Origin: Marinobacter sediminum
GTDB taxonomy: Bacteria; Pseudomonadota; Gammaproteobacteria; Pseudomonadales; Oleiphilaceae
Direction of reading: 5' to 3'
Assembly (NCBI RefSeq): GCF_016820575.1
Contig: NZ_JAEMQH010000002.1
Location: 679,305-743,304, forward strand
DNA length: 64,000 nt
The translations under genes and the position numbers were made by a program. The notes beneath the pieces were generated by a model. It was given only the letters and a program-made list of their open reading frames with translations, was not told the origin of the DNA and searched no databases. The first letter of the stretch is position 1, and every line of letters begins with the position of its first letter. Positions 28,805-38,702 of the stretch are shown piece after piece.

Positions 28805-30382
28805 ATGGCCCAGAATATTCACGACCACCGCATCCTGATTCTCGATTTCGGTTCCCAGTACACCCAGTTGATTGCGCGTCGAGTGCGGGAAATTGGCGTT
28901 TACTGCGAAATCAAAGCGTTCGATATTACCGATGAAGAGCTGGATGACTTCAATCCCAAGGGCATCATCCTGGCTGGCGGTCCGGAGTCGGTGACCCAGC
29001 TGGGTGGGCCGCGTGCGCCTGAGGGTCTTTTTGAGCGGGGCATTCCGGTGCTGGGTATCTGTTACGGCATGCAGACCATGGCAGAGCAGCTTGGCGGCCG
29101 GGTGGCCAGTTCCGAGAAGCGGGAATTTGGCTATGCCCAGGTCAAAGTTCGGGCCACCGGTCCGCTACTGCAGGACATTACCGACCATCTGACCGGCACC
29201 GGCGATTCCCTGCTGGATGTTTGGATGAGTCACGGTGACAAGGTTGTGGCGATGCCGGAAGGCTTCGAGCTGCTGGCCTCCACCGAGAGTGCGCCGATTG
29301 CCGCAATGCAGGACCTCGAACGGAACCTTTACGGTGTGCAGTTCCACCCGGAAGTCACCCACACGCTGCAGGGTAAGCGCATTCTGGAGCATTTCGTTCA
29401 CAATATTTGTGGCTGTGAGGCGCTCTGGACGCCGGCGAAGATTGTGGACGACGCAGTGCGCCAGATCCGCGAGCAGGTCGGTACCGATAAAGTCCTGCTT
29501 GGCCTGTCCGGTGGTGTCGACTCCTCGGTGACTGCAGCGCTGCTGCACAAGGCCATCGGCGAGCAGCTTACCTGTGTGTTCGTGGATAATGGCCTGTTGC
29601 GTCTGCACGAGGGCGACCAGGTCATGGATATGTTTGCCAGCAACATGGGCGTGAAAGTGATTCGGGTGGATGCCGAAGATCTGTTCCTGTCCAAGCTCAA
29701 GGGTGTCGACGATCCCGAGCAGAAACGAAAGATCATTGGCAACACCTTCATCGACGTGTTCGATGAAGAGGCGACCACCATCAAGGATGTGAACTGGCTG
29801 GCCCAGGGCACCATTTACCCGGATGTGATTGAGTCTGCGGCGTCCAAAACTGGCAAGGCCCATGTTATCAAGTCGCACCACAACGTTGGTGGTCTGCCTG
29901 AAACCATGAAGCTGAAGCTGGTTGAGCCCCTTCGCGAGCTGTTCAAGGACGAGGTTCGTCGCATCGGCTTGGAGCTTGGCCTGCCGTACGATATGGTCTA
30001 CCGGCACCCGTTCCCGGGGCCAGGCCTCGGTGTTCGTATCCTGGGTGAAGTGAAAAAGGAATACGCGGACATTCTGCGCCGGGCCGACGCCATCTTCCTG
30101 GAAGAATTGCACCGGGCAGATCTATACCACAAGACCAGCCAGGCTTTCGCCGTGTTCCTGCCGGTCAAGTCGGTCGGGGTTGTCGGTGATGCCCGTCGCT
30201 ACGAGTACGTCGTGGCCTTGCGTGCAGTAGAAACCATCGATTTCATGACCGCGCGTTGGGCTCACCTGCCGTATGATTTGTTGGAAACTGTCTCCAACCG
30301 CATTATCAACGAAATCTCCGGGGTTTCCCGGGTGACTTACGACGTCTCGTCCAAGCCACCTGCTACCATTGAATGGGAATAA
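28805..30382 (+). CDS. guaA: GMP synthase (glutamine-hydrolysing)
   Basis: Aminates XMP to GMP. 525 residues: N-terminal class I glutamine amidotransferase with Cys in GICYGMQ and the His-Glu pair in [14 protein letters not shown]-pyrophosphatase domain with P-loop [10 protein letters not shown]-terminal dimerisation domain with [15 protein letters not shown] and ending in KPPATIEWE, the family terminus. It overlaps or nearly touches tadA. Confidence 0.98.
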   Translation: MAQNIHDHRILILDFGSQYTQLIARRVREIGVYCEIKAFDITDEELDDFNPKGIILAGGPESVTQLGGPRAPEGLFERGIPVLGICYGMQTMAEQLGGRVASSEKREFGYAQVKVRATGPLLQDITDHLTGTGDSLLDVWMSHGDKVVAMPEGFELLASTESAPIAAMQDLERNLYGVQFHPEVTHTLQGKRILEHFVHNICGCEALWTPAKIVDDAVRQIREQVGTDKVLLGLSGGVDSSVTAALLHKAIGEQLTCVFVDNGLLRLHEGDQVMDMFASNMGVKVIRVDAEDLFLSKLKGVDDPEQKRKIIGNTFIDVFDEEATTIKDVNWLAQGTIYPDVIESAASKTGKAHVIKSHHNVGGLPETMKLKLVEPLRELFKDEVRRIGLELGLPYDMVYRHPFPGPGLGVRILGEVKKEYADILRRADAIFLEELHRADLYHKTSQAFAVFLPVKSVGVVGDARRYEYVVALRAVETIDFMTARWAHLPYDLLETVSNRIINEISGVSRVTYDVSSKPPATIEWE

Positions 30383-30392
30383 GCGGGCAGAA

Positions 30393-30908
30393 ATGCCTGT
30401 GCCAGCCGGAACCGAGATGACCGATGAGGCCTGGATGGCGCGGGCGCTTGAGCTCGCTGCCCAGGCAGCATCGGTTGGTGAGGTGCCCGTTGGCGCCATC
30501 GTTGTTCTTGACGGTCGGGAGGTCGGGGCTGGATTCAACGCCCCGATCACCGGCTGTGACCCCACCGCCCACGCCGAGATCCGAGCTCTTCGCGATGCCG
30601 CAGCCCGGGTTGGCAACTATCGTTTGTCCGGCGCTACTCTTTACGTAACACTTGAGCCTTGTACGATGTGCGTTGGCGCTATTGTACACAGCCGTGTTAG
30701 CCGTTTGGTCTACGGCGCTACCGAGCCCAAGGCCGGTGCGGTGGAGTCGGCGAGAAGAACGTTGGAAGAGCCGCATCTGAATTGGAATGTGGAGGCGGTA
30801 GCGGGGGTTCTGCAGCAGCGATGCAGCTGGATCATCAGCGAATTTTTCAGCGCCCGACGCGAGGAGCGGCGGCAGAGTCGGAAAAAATCTTCAGGGAAAG
30901 GTGAATAG
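30393..30908 (+). CDS. tadA: tRNA-specific adenosine deaminase
   Basis: Converts A34 to inosine in tRNA-Arg(ACG). Zinc-deaminase fold with His60 and Glu62 in TAHAEIRAL, and Cys90/Cys93 in EPCTMCVGA. With this ATG it has 171 residues. ATG at 30417 (MTDEAW) with GGA 7 bases ahead is an equally good start, and a TTG at 30369 inside guaA is less likely. The C-terminus is rich in Arg and Lys. It follows guaA closely, so it is probably cotranscribed. Confidence 0.93.
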   Translation: MPVPAGTEMTDEAWMARALELAAQAASVGEVPVGAIVVLDGREVGAGFNAPITGCDPTAHAEIRALRDAAARVGNYRLSGATLYVTLEPCTMCVGAIVHSRVSRLVYGATEPKAGAVESARRTLEEPHLNWNVEAVAGVLQQRCSWIISEFFSARREERRQSRKKSSGKGE

Positions 30909-30912
30909 CAGC

Positions 30913-31905
30913 ATGAAGGTACTGGTTACCGGCGGAGCCGGATATATTGGCAGTCATGTGGTGCGTCAGTTGGCGCAGGCAGGCCACGATATTGTGGTGT
31001 TCGATAACCTGTCGACCGGATACCGCTGGGCGGTTACGGCCGGTGAGCTGGTGGTTGGGGATCTGGCTGACGAAGCCGCCATCGACGATGTGTTTGCCAG
31101 GCATGAGTTTGATGCAGTGCTACACTTTGCCGCGCATATTGTGGTCCCGGAATCGGTCGCCAATCCCCTCAAGTATTACAGCAATAACACCCGCAACACC
31201 CTTAATCTGCTCAAGGCGGTGGAGCGGCACGACGTTCCCTACATGGTGTTCTCGTCCACCGCGGCCGTCTATGGCATGCCTGAGCAGACCGTGCTGACGG
31301 AAGATCTGCCGCTGGCGCCAATCAATCCCTACGGCGCCTCGAAGATGATGAGTGAGCGGATGATCATGGATCTGGCGGCCGCTTCAAATCTCAACTACGT
31401 GACTCTTCGCTATTTTAACGTGGCGGGCGCCAATCCTGACGGTAAGTTAGGGCAGGCGACCCCTGAGGCCACTCATCTGATCAAGGTGGCCTGCGAATGC
31501 GTTACAGGTCAGCGCGATGGCATGAGTGTGTTCGGAACCGATTACGACACCCGCGACGGTACCTGCGTCCGTGATTACATCCATGTCGAAGATCTCGCCA
31601 AGGCCCACGTGATGGCGCTGGACTATATGGCGCAGGGTGGCGAATCCAGCGTTCTTAACTGCGGATATGGCCGCGGCTTCACCGTTAATGAGGTGATTGA
31701 TGTGGTCAAGGCGCAGTCTGGCGTGGATTTTCCAGTTGAACAGGTCGGTCGCCGTGCCGGTGACCCAGCTGCCTTGATGGCCGATAACGCCCGTATCAAG
31801 GCGACGCTGGGCTGGACCCCAGATTTTGACAATCTCGATACCATCGTTAGCACTGCGCTGGCGTGGGAAGCCATCTGGCAGAAAAAAAAGAGCTCTACAG
31901 TGTGA
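30913..31905 (+). CDS. galE: UDP-glucose 4-epimerase
   Basis: Interconverts UDP-glucose and UDP-galactose. 330 residues, extended short-chain dehydrogenase: NAD-binding VTGGAGYIGSH at 5-15, catalytic Ser-Thr in FSSTAAVYG, YxxxK in NPYGASKMMSE, and GTDYDTRDGTCVRDYIHVEDLA, the GalE substrate region. ATG at 30913 has AAGG 12 bases upstream; a GTG at 30901 overlaps the tadA end. Next is ugd, so both draw on UDP-glucose. Confidence 0.93.
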   Translation: MKVLVTGGAGYIGSHVVRQLAQAGHDIVVFDNLSTGYRWAVTAGELVVGDLADEAAIDDVFARHEFDAVLHFAAHIVVPESVANPLKYYSNNTRNTLNLLKAVERHDVPYMVFSSTAAVYGMPEQTVLTEDLPLAPINPYGASKMMSERMIMDLAAASNLNYVTLRYFNVAGANPDGKLGQATPEATHLIKVACECVTGQRDGMSVFGTDYDTRDGTCVRDYIHVEDLAKAHVMALDYMAQGGESSVLNCGYGRGFTVNEVIDVVKAQSGVDFPVEQVGRRAGDPAALMADNARIKATLGWTPDFDNLDTIVSTALAWEAIWQKKKSSTV

Positions 31906-31959
31906 GGGCAGAGTTTGTCCCCCTCTCACTGCGCCTCTCACCATGGCAGGAATGATTGA

Positions 31960-33306
31960 ATGAATATTACGATTTTCGGAACCGGTTACGTTGGGTTGGT
32001 TACAGGCGCTTGCCTGGCGGACGTTGGCCACAACGTGCTCTGCATGGACGTCGACAAGGCCAAGATTGAAAAGCTGGAAAATGGCCAGATCCCTATTTTT
32101 GAGCCGGGCCTTGAGGCCATCGTCAAGCACACGGTTGCCGCCGGGCGCCTGTCGTTTACCACCAATGCCGAAGCAGCGGTCAAGCACGGTGTACTCCAGT
32201 TCATCGCCGTTGGCACGCCGCCCGACGAGGACGGTTCGGCCGATCTTCAGTACGTGACTGCGGTGGCCCGATCCATCGGCCAGTACATGGATGATTACAA
32301 GGTGGTGGTGGACAAGTCCACGGTGCCGGTTGGGACAGCCGACAAGGTGCGTGCCGCGGTTCGGTCTGAGCTGGACCGCCGCAATCTTGAGCTTGATTTC
32401 GATGTGGTCTCCAACCCTGAATTCCTGAAGGAAGGGGCGGCCATCAACGACTTCATGAAGCCGGATCGGATTGTGGTCGGTACCGACAGCGACAAGGCTT
32501 CGGAGATGTTGCGTGAGGTTTATTACCCGTTCAACCGCTCCCATGATCGCATGATCTTCATGGACGTGCGTTCAGCGGAACTGACCAAGTACGCCGCCAA
32601 CGCCATGCTTGCCACCAAGATCAGCTTCATGAATGAAGTGGCGAACCTGGCGGAGCGATTGGGGGCCGATATTGAAGCCGTACGTCAGGGTATCGGGTCC
32701 GATCCGCGCATTGGCTATCACTTCATTTACCCTGGTTGCGGCTACGGCGGTTCCTGCTTTCCGAAGGACGTTCAGGCGCTGGCGCGCACGGCCCGTGACT
32801 GCGATTACGAGTCTCGCTTGTTAAATGCCGTAGAGGCGGTCAATTACGCCCAAAAGTACGTTTTGTTCGACAAGGTATCCCATTATTTTCGGGGTGAATT
32901 GAAGGGCAAAGTGGTCGCCGTGTGGGGGCTGGCATTCAAGCCCAACACCGACGACATGCGTGAGGCGTCATCACGAACCCTGATGGAAAACTTGTGGAAG
33001 GCCGGGGCCGTGGTTCAGGCGTTTGATCCCGAGGCCATGGAAGAAACGCAGCGGATCTACGGCGACCACGATGGTTTGACCCTGTGTGGTACCAAGGAGC
33101 AGGCTCTTAAGGGAGCGGACGTCCTGGTCATATGCACAGAGTGGAAGGAGTTCCGTTCGCCGGATTTCGAGGCCATTGCGTCGACGCTCAGAGAGCCAGC
33201 GGTGTTTGATGGTCGCAACCTTTACGAGCCCGAGATGCTCCATCGTTATGGCCTGATCTACTACGCCATCGGGCGGGGCCAAAACCAATTCAGTTCGGTG
33301 CAATGA
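31960..33306 (+). CDS. ugd: UDP-glucose 6-dehydrogenase
   Basis: Oxidises UDP-glucose to UDP-glucuronate in two NAD+ steps. 448 residues: Rossmann [18 protein letters not shown] at 7-24, [23 protein letters not shown]-like [13 protein letters not shown], active-site Cys in [10 protein letters not shown], and [17 protein letters not shown] in the C-terminal domain. Its product can feed the UDP-glucuronate 4-epimerase at 53403. The stop overlaps the HIT gene start by 4 bases. Confidence 0.96.
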   Translation: MNITIFGTGYVGLVTGACLADVGHNVLCMDVDKAKIEKLENGQIPIFEPGLEAIVKHTVAAGRLSFTTNAEAAVKHGVLQFIAVGTPPDEDGSADLQYVTAVARSIGQYMDDYKVVVDKSTVPVGTADKVRAAVRSELDRRNLELDFDVVSNPEFLKEGAAINDFMKPDRIVVGTDSDKASEMLREVYYPFNRSHDRMIFMDVRSAELTKYAANAMLATKISFMNEVANLAERLGADIEAVRQGIGSDPRIGYHFIYPGCGYGGSCFPKDVQALARTARDCDYESRLLNAVEAVNYAQKYVLFDKVSHYFRGELKGKVVAVWGLAFKPNTDDMREASSRTLMENLWKAGAVVQAFDPEAMEETQRIYGDHDGLTLCGTKEQALKGADVLVICTEWKEFRSPDFEAIASTLREPAVFDGRNLYEPEMLHRYGLIYYAIGRGQNQFSSVQ

Positions 33307-33737
33307 TGGCGGATGATACGGGCTTTCAGCTCCACCAACGCCTGGCGTCAGACACCGTCAGTCTCGGGCGCAGCCAGTTGTGTGAGATTCGCCTGATGAA
33401 CGACAGCACCTGGCCCTGGTTGTTGCTGGTGCCAGCGGTGGCTGGCATTCGGGAGATCTATGAGCTCTCGGACCAGCAGCAAGCGCGCTTGGTGTACGAG
33501 TCCTCGGAGCTGAGTCGGGGCATGATGGAGTTGTTTGCCGGCGACAAAATGAACGTTGCGGCGCTGGGTAACATGGTTCCCCAGCTCCACCTGCATCACA
33601 TTGTCCGGTTTGTGGACGACCCGGCCTGGCCGGGACCGGTTTGGGGAGTCCAGCCTCCGGTGCCCTATAGCCAAGAGGCCCTGGCGGTCGTTCAGGAGAA
33701 ACTTGAGCCGGTTCTGGCGCGGCTTAGGCAGCGGTAA
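33303..33737 (+). CDS. HIT-domain protein with altered motif
   Basis: 144 residues with a histidine-triad-like core: [19 protein letters not shown] at the N-terminus and [12 protein letters not shown] in place of the canonical H-x-H-x-H. The first His of the triad is Gln, while the central nucleophilic His is kept. This variant is a recognisable proteobacterial HIT subfamily. HIT proteins hydrolyse nucleotide phosphoramidates or diadenosine polyphosphates, but the substrate here is unknown. It is coupled to ugd by ATGATG overlap. Confidence 0.85.
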   Translation: MMADDTGFQLHQRLASDTVSLGRSQLCEIRLMNDSTWPWLLLVPAVAGIREIYELSDQQQARLVYESSELSRGMMELFAGDKMNVAALGNMVPQLHLHHIVRFVDDPAWPGPVWGVQPPVPYSQEALAVVQEKLEPVLARLRQR

Positions 33738-33746
33738 AAGGCAGGC

Positions 33747-33778
33747 ATAAAAAAAGCCCGCCGAAGAGGGCGGGCTTA
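33747..33778 (-). terminator. Terminator of the fabR-like gene
   Basis: Minus-strand reading gives GCCCGCCCTC...GGCGGGC followed by seven Ts, a strong intrinsic terminator. On the plus strand only TTAAGG follows, so it works mainly for the leftward gene. Confidence 0.85.
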
Positions 33779-33806
33779 AGGCTACCTGGAAAGGTAACGA
33801 CTCAAC

Positions 33807-33831
33807 AATGGAAGGTGTATCGTCTTCCATT
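33807..33831. repeat. Inverted repeat between HIT and fabR-like genes
   Basis: AATGGAAG and CTTCCATT are perfect 8-base inverted arms with a 9-base spacer. A smaller pair, TACC...GGTA, lies just before it at about 33783-33796. No T tract follows. It may be a structured 3' UTR or an operator; nothing else supports either. Confidence 0.4.
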
Positions 33832-33870
33832 ACCAACCACGGAGCCGCTTTCAAAAAGGTTCCAACGGAT

Positions 33871-34500
33871 TTAATTTTTTTGTGACTTCGCTCTTTGGGC
33901 AATGCTTTGCGAGCCCAGCAAAATCATCCGCAGTTCAGTCTTCAGCTTCAATTTAAGCTCTTCCCGTTCCTTGGCGTTGGCATCCAGCGCCTCCGCGCCC
34001 TGATTGAAAACCAGTGTAACCATGGCCTCGGCAACAAGTCGGGCGTCCGCCAGTGGTTTGCCCTGTTCGTCGGCAAAGCGGCGCAGGTCGTCAGCCAGTT
34101 CGGTTACGAAGTGGTCGATTTCGGCCTTGATGGCGGTACGGAAGGGCTTGGATACCCCGGTGCGCTCGCGCAGCATCAGCCGGAACAGGTTGGCGTTGTT
34201 GCCAAGGTATTCCATGAACGTCTCGACCGAAGTGGAAATAGCGCTGCCGTCGCGGGCAATGCGCTTGCGGGCCTGGCGCATCAATTGTCGTAACGCCACG
34301 CCTCCCTCGTCCACCAGGGCAAGGCCGAGCTCGTCCAGTTCGGAGAAGTGCCGGTAGAAGGAGGTGGGAGCAATGCCAGCTTCACGAGCCACCTCGCGCA
34401 GGCTCAGGCTGCCGAAGCCCCGGTCGGCACTCAGTTGTGCCAGGGCTGCGTCCATCAGGGCGCGACGGGTACGAAGTTTCTGCTCGGCTCTGGACGACAA
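33871..34500 (-). CDS. fabR: TetR-family repressor of unsaturated fatty acid genes (FabR-like)
   Basis: 209 residues, TetR fold. The N-terminal helix-turn-helix ([20 protein letters not shown]) and the following [22 protein letters not shown] block are very close to E. coli FabR, which senses acyl-ACP/CoA and represses fabA/fabB. The start is my choice: TTG at 34500 has TGGAG 7 bases upstream and gives a FabR-sized N-terminus, while an ATG at 34560 has AGGCGG touching it. DesT-type regulators are the alternative. No fab or des gene lies nearby. Confidence 0.85.
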   Translation of the reverse strand: MSSRAEQKLRTRRALMDAALAQLSADRGFGSLSLREVAREAGIAPTSFYRHFSELDELGLALVDEGGVALRQLMRQARKRIARDGSAISTSVETFMEYLGNNANLFRLMLRERTGVSKPFRTAIKAEIDHFVTELADDLRRFADEQGKPLADARLVAEAMVTLVFNQGAEALDANAKEREELKLKLKTELRMILLGSQSIAQRAKSQKN

Positions 34501-34612
34501 GGTGGGGCTCCATCTACTGCGTGAACCGTGCATTCTAGCGGTCTGTCGGCGGTGAGTCATCCGCCTGCCGAGAACGCCGCGAATGACGCCTGATTTTCAG
34601 CGACATTGTGTT

Positions 34613-34618
34613 TATAAT
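34613..34618 (+). promoter_or_regulatory. -10 element ahead of aspS
   Basis: A perfect TATAAT, 122 bases before the aspS ATG in the divergent gap with the fabR-like gene. The best -35 partner is a weak TGATTT at 34591-34596 with 16-base spacing, so only the -10 is well supported. Confidence 0.5.
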
Positions 34619-34739
34619 GGGCGGCTTTTCCAGTATGGTCCCGACGATATTTTTGCGGACCAAATTTAAGCAGCAAGGTAAGCCACGCCCGCTTACTTGC
34701 CCAGACATTACGCACACATCAGAAATAACGGGAACCGGT

Positions 34740-36539
34740 ATGCGCAGTCATTATTGCGGTGGGATCAACGAATCCCACATCGATCAGGAAGTCACACTCT
34801 GCGGATGGGTACATCGCCGCCGTGACCATGGGGGTGTCATCTTCCTCGATCTGCGGGATCGGGACGGTATGTCCCAGGTTGTGGTCGATCCAGACACGCC
34901 CGAGAGTTTCGCGCTGGCGGAAAAGGTGCGCAGCGAGTTTGTTATCAAGGTGACCGGCCGGGTCCGTCGTCGTCCTGCAGGTACCGAGAATAACAGCATG
35001 CCGACGGGCCAGGTTGAGTTGCTGGGTAAAGAGCTGAGCATCCTCAACGCTGCCGCCACGCCGCCGTTCCCGCTGGATGAGCATGTTGATGTGGGTGAGG
35101 ATGTGCGCCTGCGCTACCGCTTTGTCGACCTGCGTCGTCCGGAAATGATCAATCGTCTGCGGTTCCGTTCACGGGTAACCAGCTACATCCGGAACTACCT
35201 CGACGGCAACGGCTTCATGGACGTGGAAACGCCGATCCTGACCCGTGCCACCCCGGAAGGCGCCCGTGACTACCTGGTGCCAAGCCGCACCCACGAGGGT
35301 TCTTTCTTTGCGTTGCCGCAGTCGCCCCAGCTGTTCAAGCAGCTGCTGATGGTGTCCGGCGTTGATCGCTACTACCAGATTGCCAAGTGCTTCCGTGACG
35401 AAGATCTGCGGGCAGATCGTCAGCCGGAGTTCACCCAGGTGGACATCGAGGCCTCGTTCATCGACGAAGAAACCCTGATGGGCCTGAACGAAGACATGAT
35501 TCGTTCGCTGTTTAAGGACGTGCTGGACGTTGAATTGCCAAGCTTCCCGCGCATGCCGCACGCCGAAGCCATGCAGCGCTACGGCAGTGACAAGCCGGAC
35601 TTGCGGATTCCGCTGGAACTGATTGATGTTGCGGACCTGGTTGAAAGTGTCGACTTCAAGGTGTTTGCCGGTCCGGCCAAGGACCCGAAGGGTCGTGTGG
35701 CGGCCCTGCGCGTGCCCAAGGGCGGCGACCTGAGCCGTAAGCAGATCGACGAGTACACCAAGTTCGTTGGTATCTACGGTGCCAAGGGCCTGGCCTACAT
35801 CAAGGTCAACGACCTGTCCAAGGGCGTTGAAGGTCTGCAATCGCCGATCATCAAGTTCCTGGGCGACGACGTCGCTCTGGCGATGATGGAGCGTGTAGGC
35901 GCAGAAGATGGCGATATCGTGTTCTTCGGTGCCGACAAGACCACGGTGGTCAATGAGGCGCTGGGTGCGCTGCGGATCAAGGTTGGTCATGATCTTGAGC
36001 TGCTGACCAGCGATTGGGCACCGTTGTGGGTTGTCGACTTCCCAATGTTCGAGGAAACCCCGGACGGCAGCCTGACCGCCATCCACCACCCGTTCACCGC
36101 GCCGTCCTGCAGTGTGGAAGAGCTCGCCGCGAATCCTGCCACTGCGCTTTCCCGGGCCTATGACATGGTGCTGAACGGTACCGAGCTTGGTGGCGGTTCC
36201 ATCCGTATCCACAACGAGCAGATGCAGGAAGCGGTGTTCCGCATCCTGGGCATTGGCGAAGAAGAAGCCCGTGCGAAATTCGGCTTCCTGCTGGACGCGC
36301 TGAAATACGGTTGCCCGCCGCACGGTGGTCTGGCGTTTGGTCTGGATCGACTGATCATGCTGATGACTGGATCGTCATCCATTCGCGACGTGATCGCTTT
36401 CCCGAAAACCCAGAGCGCGACCTGCCTGATGACCCAGGCACCCGGTGAGGTGGACGATAAGCAGCTGAAAGAGCTGCACATTCGTCGCCGAAAGTCTGCC
36501 AAGGCCGCCGAGGGCGCTGAGCAGGCAAAGAGCGAGTAA
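34740..36539 (+). CDS. aspS: Aspartyl-tRNA synthetase
   Basis: Class IIb synthetase, 599 residues. N-terminal OB-fold anticodon-binding domain ([22 protein letters not shown] at about 20-41), motif 2 [16 protein letters not shown], a bacterial GAD insertion (about 290-425) and motif 3 GLAFGLDRL. Whether it is strictly Asp-specific or non-discriminating cannot be read off safely; the window has no gatCAB. Start at 34740 (MRSHYCGG) gives the standard N-terminus, and the open frame extends 44 unconserved codons further. Confidence 0.96.
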   Translation: MRSHYCGGINESHIDQEVTLCGWVHRRRDHGGVIFLDLRDRDGMSQVVVDPDTPESFALAEKVRSEFVIKVTGRVRRRPAGTENNSMPTGQVELLGKELSILNAAATPPFPLDEHVDVGEDVRLRYRFVDLRRPEMINRLRFRSRVTSYIRNYLDGNGFMDVETPILTRATPEGARDYLVPSRTHEGSFFALPQSPQLFKQLLMVSGVDRYYQIAKCFRDEDLRADRQPEFTQVDIEASFIDEETLMGLNEDMIRSLFKDVLDVELPSFPRMPHAEAMQRYGSDKPDLRIPLELIDVADLVESVDFKVFAGPAKDPKGRVAALRVPKGGDLSRKQIDEYTKFVGIYGAKGLAYIKVNDLSKGVEGLQSPIIKFLGDDVALAMMERVGAEDGDIVFFGADKTTVVNEALGALRIKVGHDLELLTSDWAPLWVVDFPMFEETPDGSLTAIHHPFTAPSCSVEELAANPATALSRAYDMVLNGTELGGGSIRIHNEQMQEAVFRILGIGEEEARAKFGFLLDALKYGCPPHGGLAFGLDRLIMLMTGSSSIRDVIAFPKTQSATCLMTQAPGEVDDKQLKELHIRRRKSAKAAEGAEQAKSE

Positions 36540-36550
36540 ATCCGAAGACC

Positions 36551-36574
36551 GGGCGCGCGGATGATCGCGCGCCC
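36551..36574. repeat. GC-rich hairpin between aspS and yebC
   Basis: Perfect 9-bp inverted arms (GGGCGCGCG/CGCGCGCCC) around a 6-base loop, just after the aspS stop. There is no T run, so it is more likely an mRNA stability or processing hairpin than a terminator. Confidence 0.55.
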
Positions 36575-36596
36575 AGACGATGGATGGAGTGGTTTT

Positions 36597-37340
36597 ATGG
36601 CTGGTCACAGTAAATGGGCCAACATCAAACACCGCAAAGCAGCCCAGGATGCCAAGCGTGGCAAAATCTTCACCAAGATCATCCGAGAGCTGAGTGTTGC
36701 CGCCCGCCAGGGCGGTGGCAACCCCGATGATAACCCGCGACTGCGGGCAGTTATCGACAAGGCGCTCACCGCCAATATGAAGAAAGACACCATTGAGCGT
36801 GCCATAGAGCGGGGCGCTGGTGGTGGCGATGACAGCAACTACGAAGAGCTCACCTATGAGGGCTATGGTCCTGGTGGTGTCGCGGTGTTCGTAGAGGCGA
36901 TGACCGATAACAAGAACCGCACCGTTGCCGAAATCAGGCACGCCTTCAACAAGATGGGCGGTAATCTGGGTACCGACGGTTCGGTTGCCTATTTGTTCAG
37001 TAAACAGGGCATAATCAGCTACGGCCCTGATGTAGCTGAGGACTCGCTTCTGGAGGCCGCCCTCGAAGCCGGGGCGGAAGACCTGGAGGCCCAGGAGGAC
37101 GGTTCGTTCGAAATCGTCACTCTGCCCGAGGAGTTCCTGGATGTTAAGGACGCCCTGGTGGCCTCGGGTTTCAAGCCTGACAACGCCGAAGTGACCATGG
37201 TGCCGGCCACCCGTGTTGAACTGGACCGGGACGGAGCCGAAACCATACTGAAACTGATCGATATGCTGGAAGATCTGGACGACGTCCAGAACGTCTACTA
37301 CAACGCCGATATCTCCGGCGACATCATGGATTCGCTGTAA
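36597..37340 (+). CDS. yebC: YebC/PmpR-family transcriptional/translational regulator
   Basis: 247 residues with the unmistakable [23 protein letters not shown] start, [11 protein letters not shown], and ARVE..-like VPATRVELD near the end. Family members act as DNA-binding regulators in some species and as ribosome-associated factors easing translation of proline stretches in others; the role here is not decided by sequence. ATG at 36597 is preceded by TGGAGTGG. It sits between aspS and ruvC, its classic position. Confidence 0.95.
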   Translation: MAGHSKWANIKHRKAAQDAKRGKIFTKIIRELSVAARQGGGNPDDNPRLRAVIDKALTANMKKDTIERAIERGAGGGDDSNYEELTYEGYGPGGVAVFVEAMTDNKNRTVAEIRHAFNKMGGNLGTDGSVAYLFSKQGIISYGPDVAEDSLLEAALEAGAEDLEAQEDGSFEIVTLPEEFLDVKDALVASGFKPDNAEVTMVPATRVELDRDGAETILKLIDMLEDLDDVQNVYYNADISGDIMDSL

Positions 37341-37358
37341 CCCAACGGGAGTATCGAT

Positions 37359-37886
37359 TTGGCGATCATTCTGGGCGTGGATCCGGGATCCAGAATTACC
37401 GGTTTTGGTCTGATCCGGGCCGAAGGTCGCAGCATCGAGTACATCGACAGCGGCTGTATCCGGGTGGGCGAAAAGCCCATGGCCCAGCGTCTGCAAACTA
37501 TCTTCCATAGCCTGGCCACGCTCATCGGTGAGTATCGACCCGAGGAATTTGCCATCGAGCAGGTGTTCATGGCGAGGAATCCGGACTCTGCGCTGAAGCT
37601 GGGGCAGGCCCGTGGAGCTGCCATTGTCAGTGCGGCCAACAGCGGCCTGCCTGTCCATGAATACTCTGCCCGCCAGGTCAAGCAGGCGGTCGTGGGTAAG
37701 GGTAGTGCCGATAAGTCCCAGGTGCAGCATATGGTTCAGGCCCTTCTGGCACTCTCGCGCAAACCCCAGGAAGATGCGGCGGACGCCCTTGCCATTGCCC
37801 TGTGCCATGCCCACATGAGCCAGAGCATACTGCGCGTCGCCGGTGCCGGCGGCAAGGCCCGAAGTGGCCGAATGCGGCAACAATAA
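37359..37886 (+). CDS. ruvC: Holliday junction endonuclease RuvC
   Basis: Resolves Holliday junctions by paired nicks, with RuvAB. 175 residues, RNase H-like fold with acidic catalytic residues in ILGVDPGSR (Asp7), [22 protein letters not shown] (Glu), and [15 protein letters not shown] near 140. TTG start with CGGGAG 7 bases upstream. Confidence 0.96.
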   Translation: MAIILGVDPGSRITGFGLIRAEGRSIEYIDSGCIRVGEKPMAQRLQTIFHSLATLIGEYRPEEFAIEQVFMARNPDSALKLGQARGAAIVSAANSGLPVHEYSARQVKQAVVGKGSADKSQVQHMVQALLALSRKPQEDAADALAIALCHAHMSQSILRVAGAGGKARSGRMRQQ

Positions 37887-37916
37887 ACTGCTCCCAGGAG
37901 CGAGAGGAGAGAGCCC

Positions 37917-38546
37917 TTGATTGGTCGTATCCGAGGAATGCTGATCGAAAAAGCGCCAGGCCAGGTGCTGGTGGAAAGTGCCGGCCTGGGCTACGAAGTC
38001 GACATTCCCTACACCTCGTTTTTTCACCTCCCCGAAACCGGACAGGAAGTCATACTGCATACCCACTTTGCCGTCCGTGAGGATGCCCAGCATCTGTATG
38101 GGTTCGCTTCGCGTCTGGATCGAGATGTATTTCGTCTGCTGATCAAAGTAAACGGAGTGGGGCCAAAGCTCGCAGTTGCCATTTTGTCGGGTCTGGATGC
38201 AGAGCAGTTTATTCGGTGCGTTGAGAACCGGGATGTAAATGCACTGGTCAAGTTGCCGGGTGTTGGTAAGAAGACTGCTGAACGCCTGCTTATTGAAATG
38301 GCGGATAGGATAGGGCAACTTGAGGGGCAGTTCGTTCCAGCATCGCCAGAAGCGACAGGCTCTGTTGAGCCTCGTGGGGCTATGCAGGCGAGAGCGCCCG
38401 CCCCGAAGGACGAGGCCGAGGCCGCATTGATTGCTCTGGGCTACAAACCCCAGGAGGCCGCAAAAGCGATTTCCAAGGTCGCTGAAGATGGAATGACCAG
38501 CGAGGCGCTGATCAGGCTTGCCCTGCGCAATATGATTCCGGCCTGA
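37917..38546 (+). CDS. ruvA: Holliday junction branch-migration protein RuvA
   Basis: Tetrameric junction-binding subunit. 209 residues: N-terminal OB-fold (MIGRIRGMLIEKAPGQVLVE), two helix-hairpin-helix motifs (VNGVGPKLAVAILSG and LPGVGKKTAERLLIE), a flexible linker around 145-160, and the C-terminal domain that contacts RuvB (AEAALIALGYKPQEAAKAI). TTG start behind GAGAGGAGAGAG, a very purine-rich ribosome site. Confidence 0.96.
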   Translation: MIGRIRGMLIEKAPGQVLVESAGLGYEVDIPYTSFFHLPETGQEVILHTHFAVREDAQHLYGFASRLDRDVFRLLIKVNGVGPKLAVAILSGLDAEQFIRCVENRDVNALVKLPGVGKKTAERLLIEMADRIGQLEGQFVPASPEATGSVEPRGAMQARAPAPKDEAEAALIALGYKPQEAAKAISKVAEDGMTSEALIRLALRNMIPA

Positions 38547-38600
38547 TGACGATGCCGTAATATGTCGCCCATGTAGAGCCAAACCTGTAGAGAGCGTAAC

Positions 38601-38702
38601 GTGACACCCCGCAAGCTGTTTGTACAATTGGTGCCACTGGTTAACTCAGAGGTAAGCGCTAAAGGCACGATGTTGAATCCCAATGAACGGATGATGCCAT
38701 GA
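38601..38702 (+). CDS. Possible 33-residue leader ORF coupled to ruvB
   Basis: A GTG-initiated frame ([18 protein letters not shown]...) of 33 codons that ends by overlapping the ruvB ATG as ATGA. AGAG lies 6 bases upstream of the GTG. The 152-base gap between ruvA and ruvB is otherwise unusually long for this operon, and ruvB itself lacks a good ribosome site. It could be a coupling leader peptide or chance. I know of no named homologue. Confidence 0.3.
   Translation: MTPRKLFVQLVPLVNSEVSAKGTMLNPNERMMP

Noticed and set aside
29165-30112. 315-residue minus-strand frame opposite guaA
   Set aside because: It is a His/Gln-rich translation typical of antisense frames, fully inside guaA.
36375-38627. 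A 750-residue open frame on the minus strand
   Set aside because: It is the antisense shadow of aspS 3' end, yebC, ruvC and ruvA, which are all clearly genuine. It has no recognisable motifs.
38601-38640. Possible LexA box near CTGTTTGTACAATTGG ahead of ruvB
   Set aside because: Only the CTGT half matches; the ACAG half is absent.
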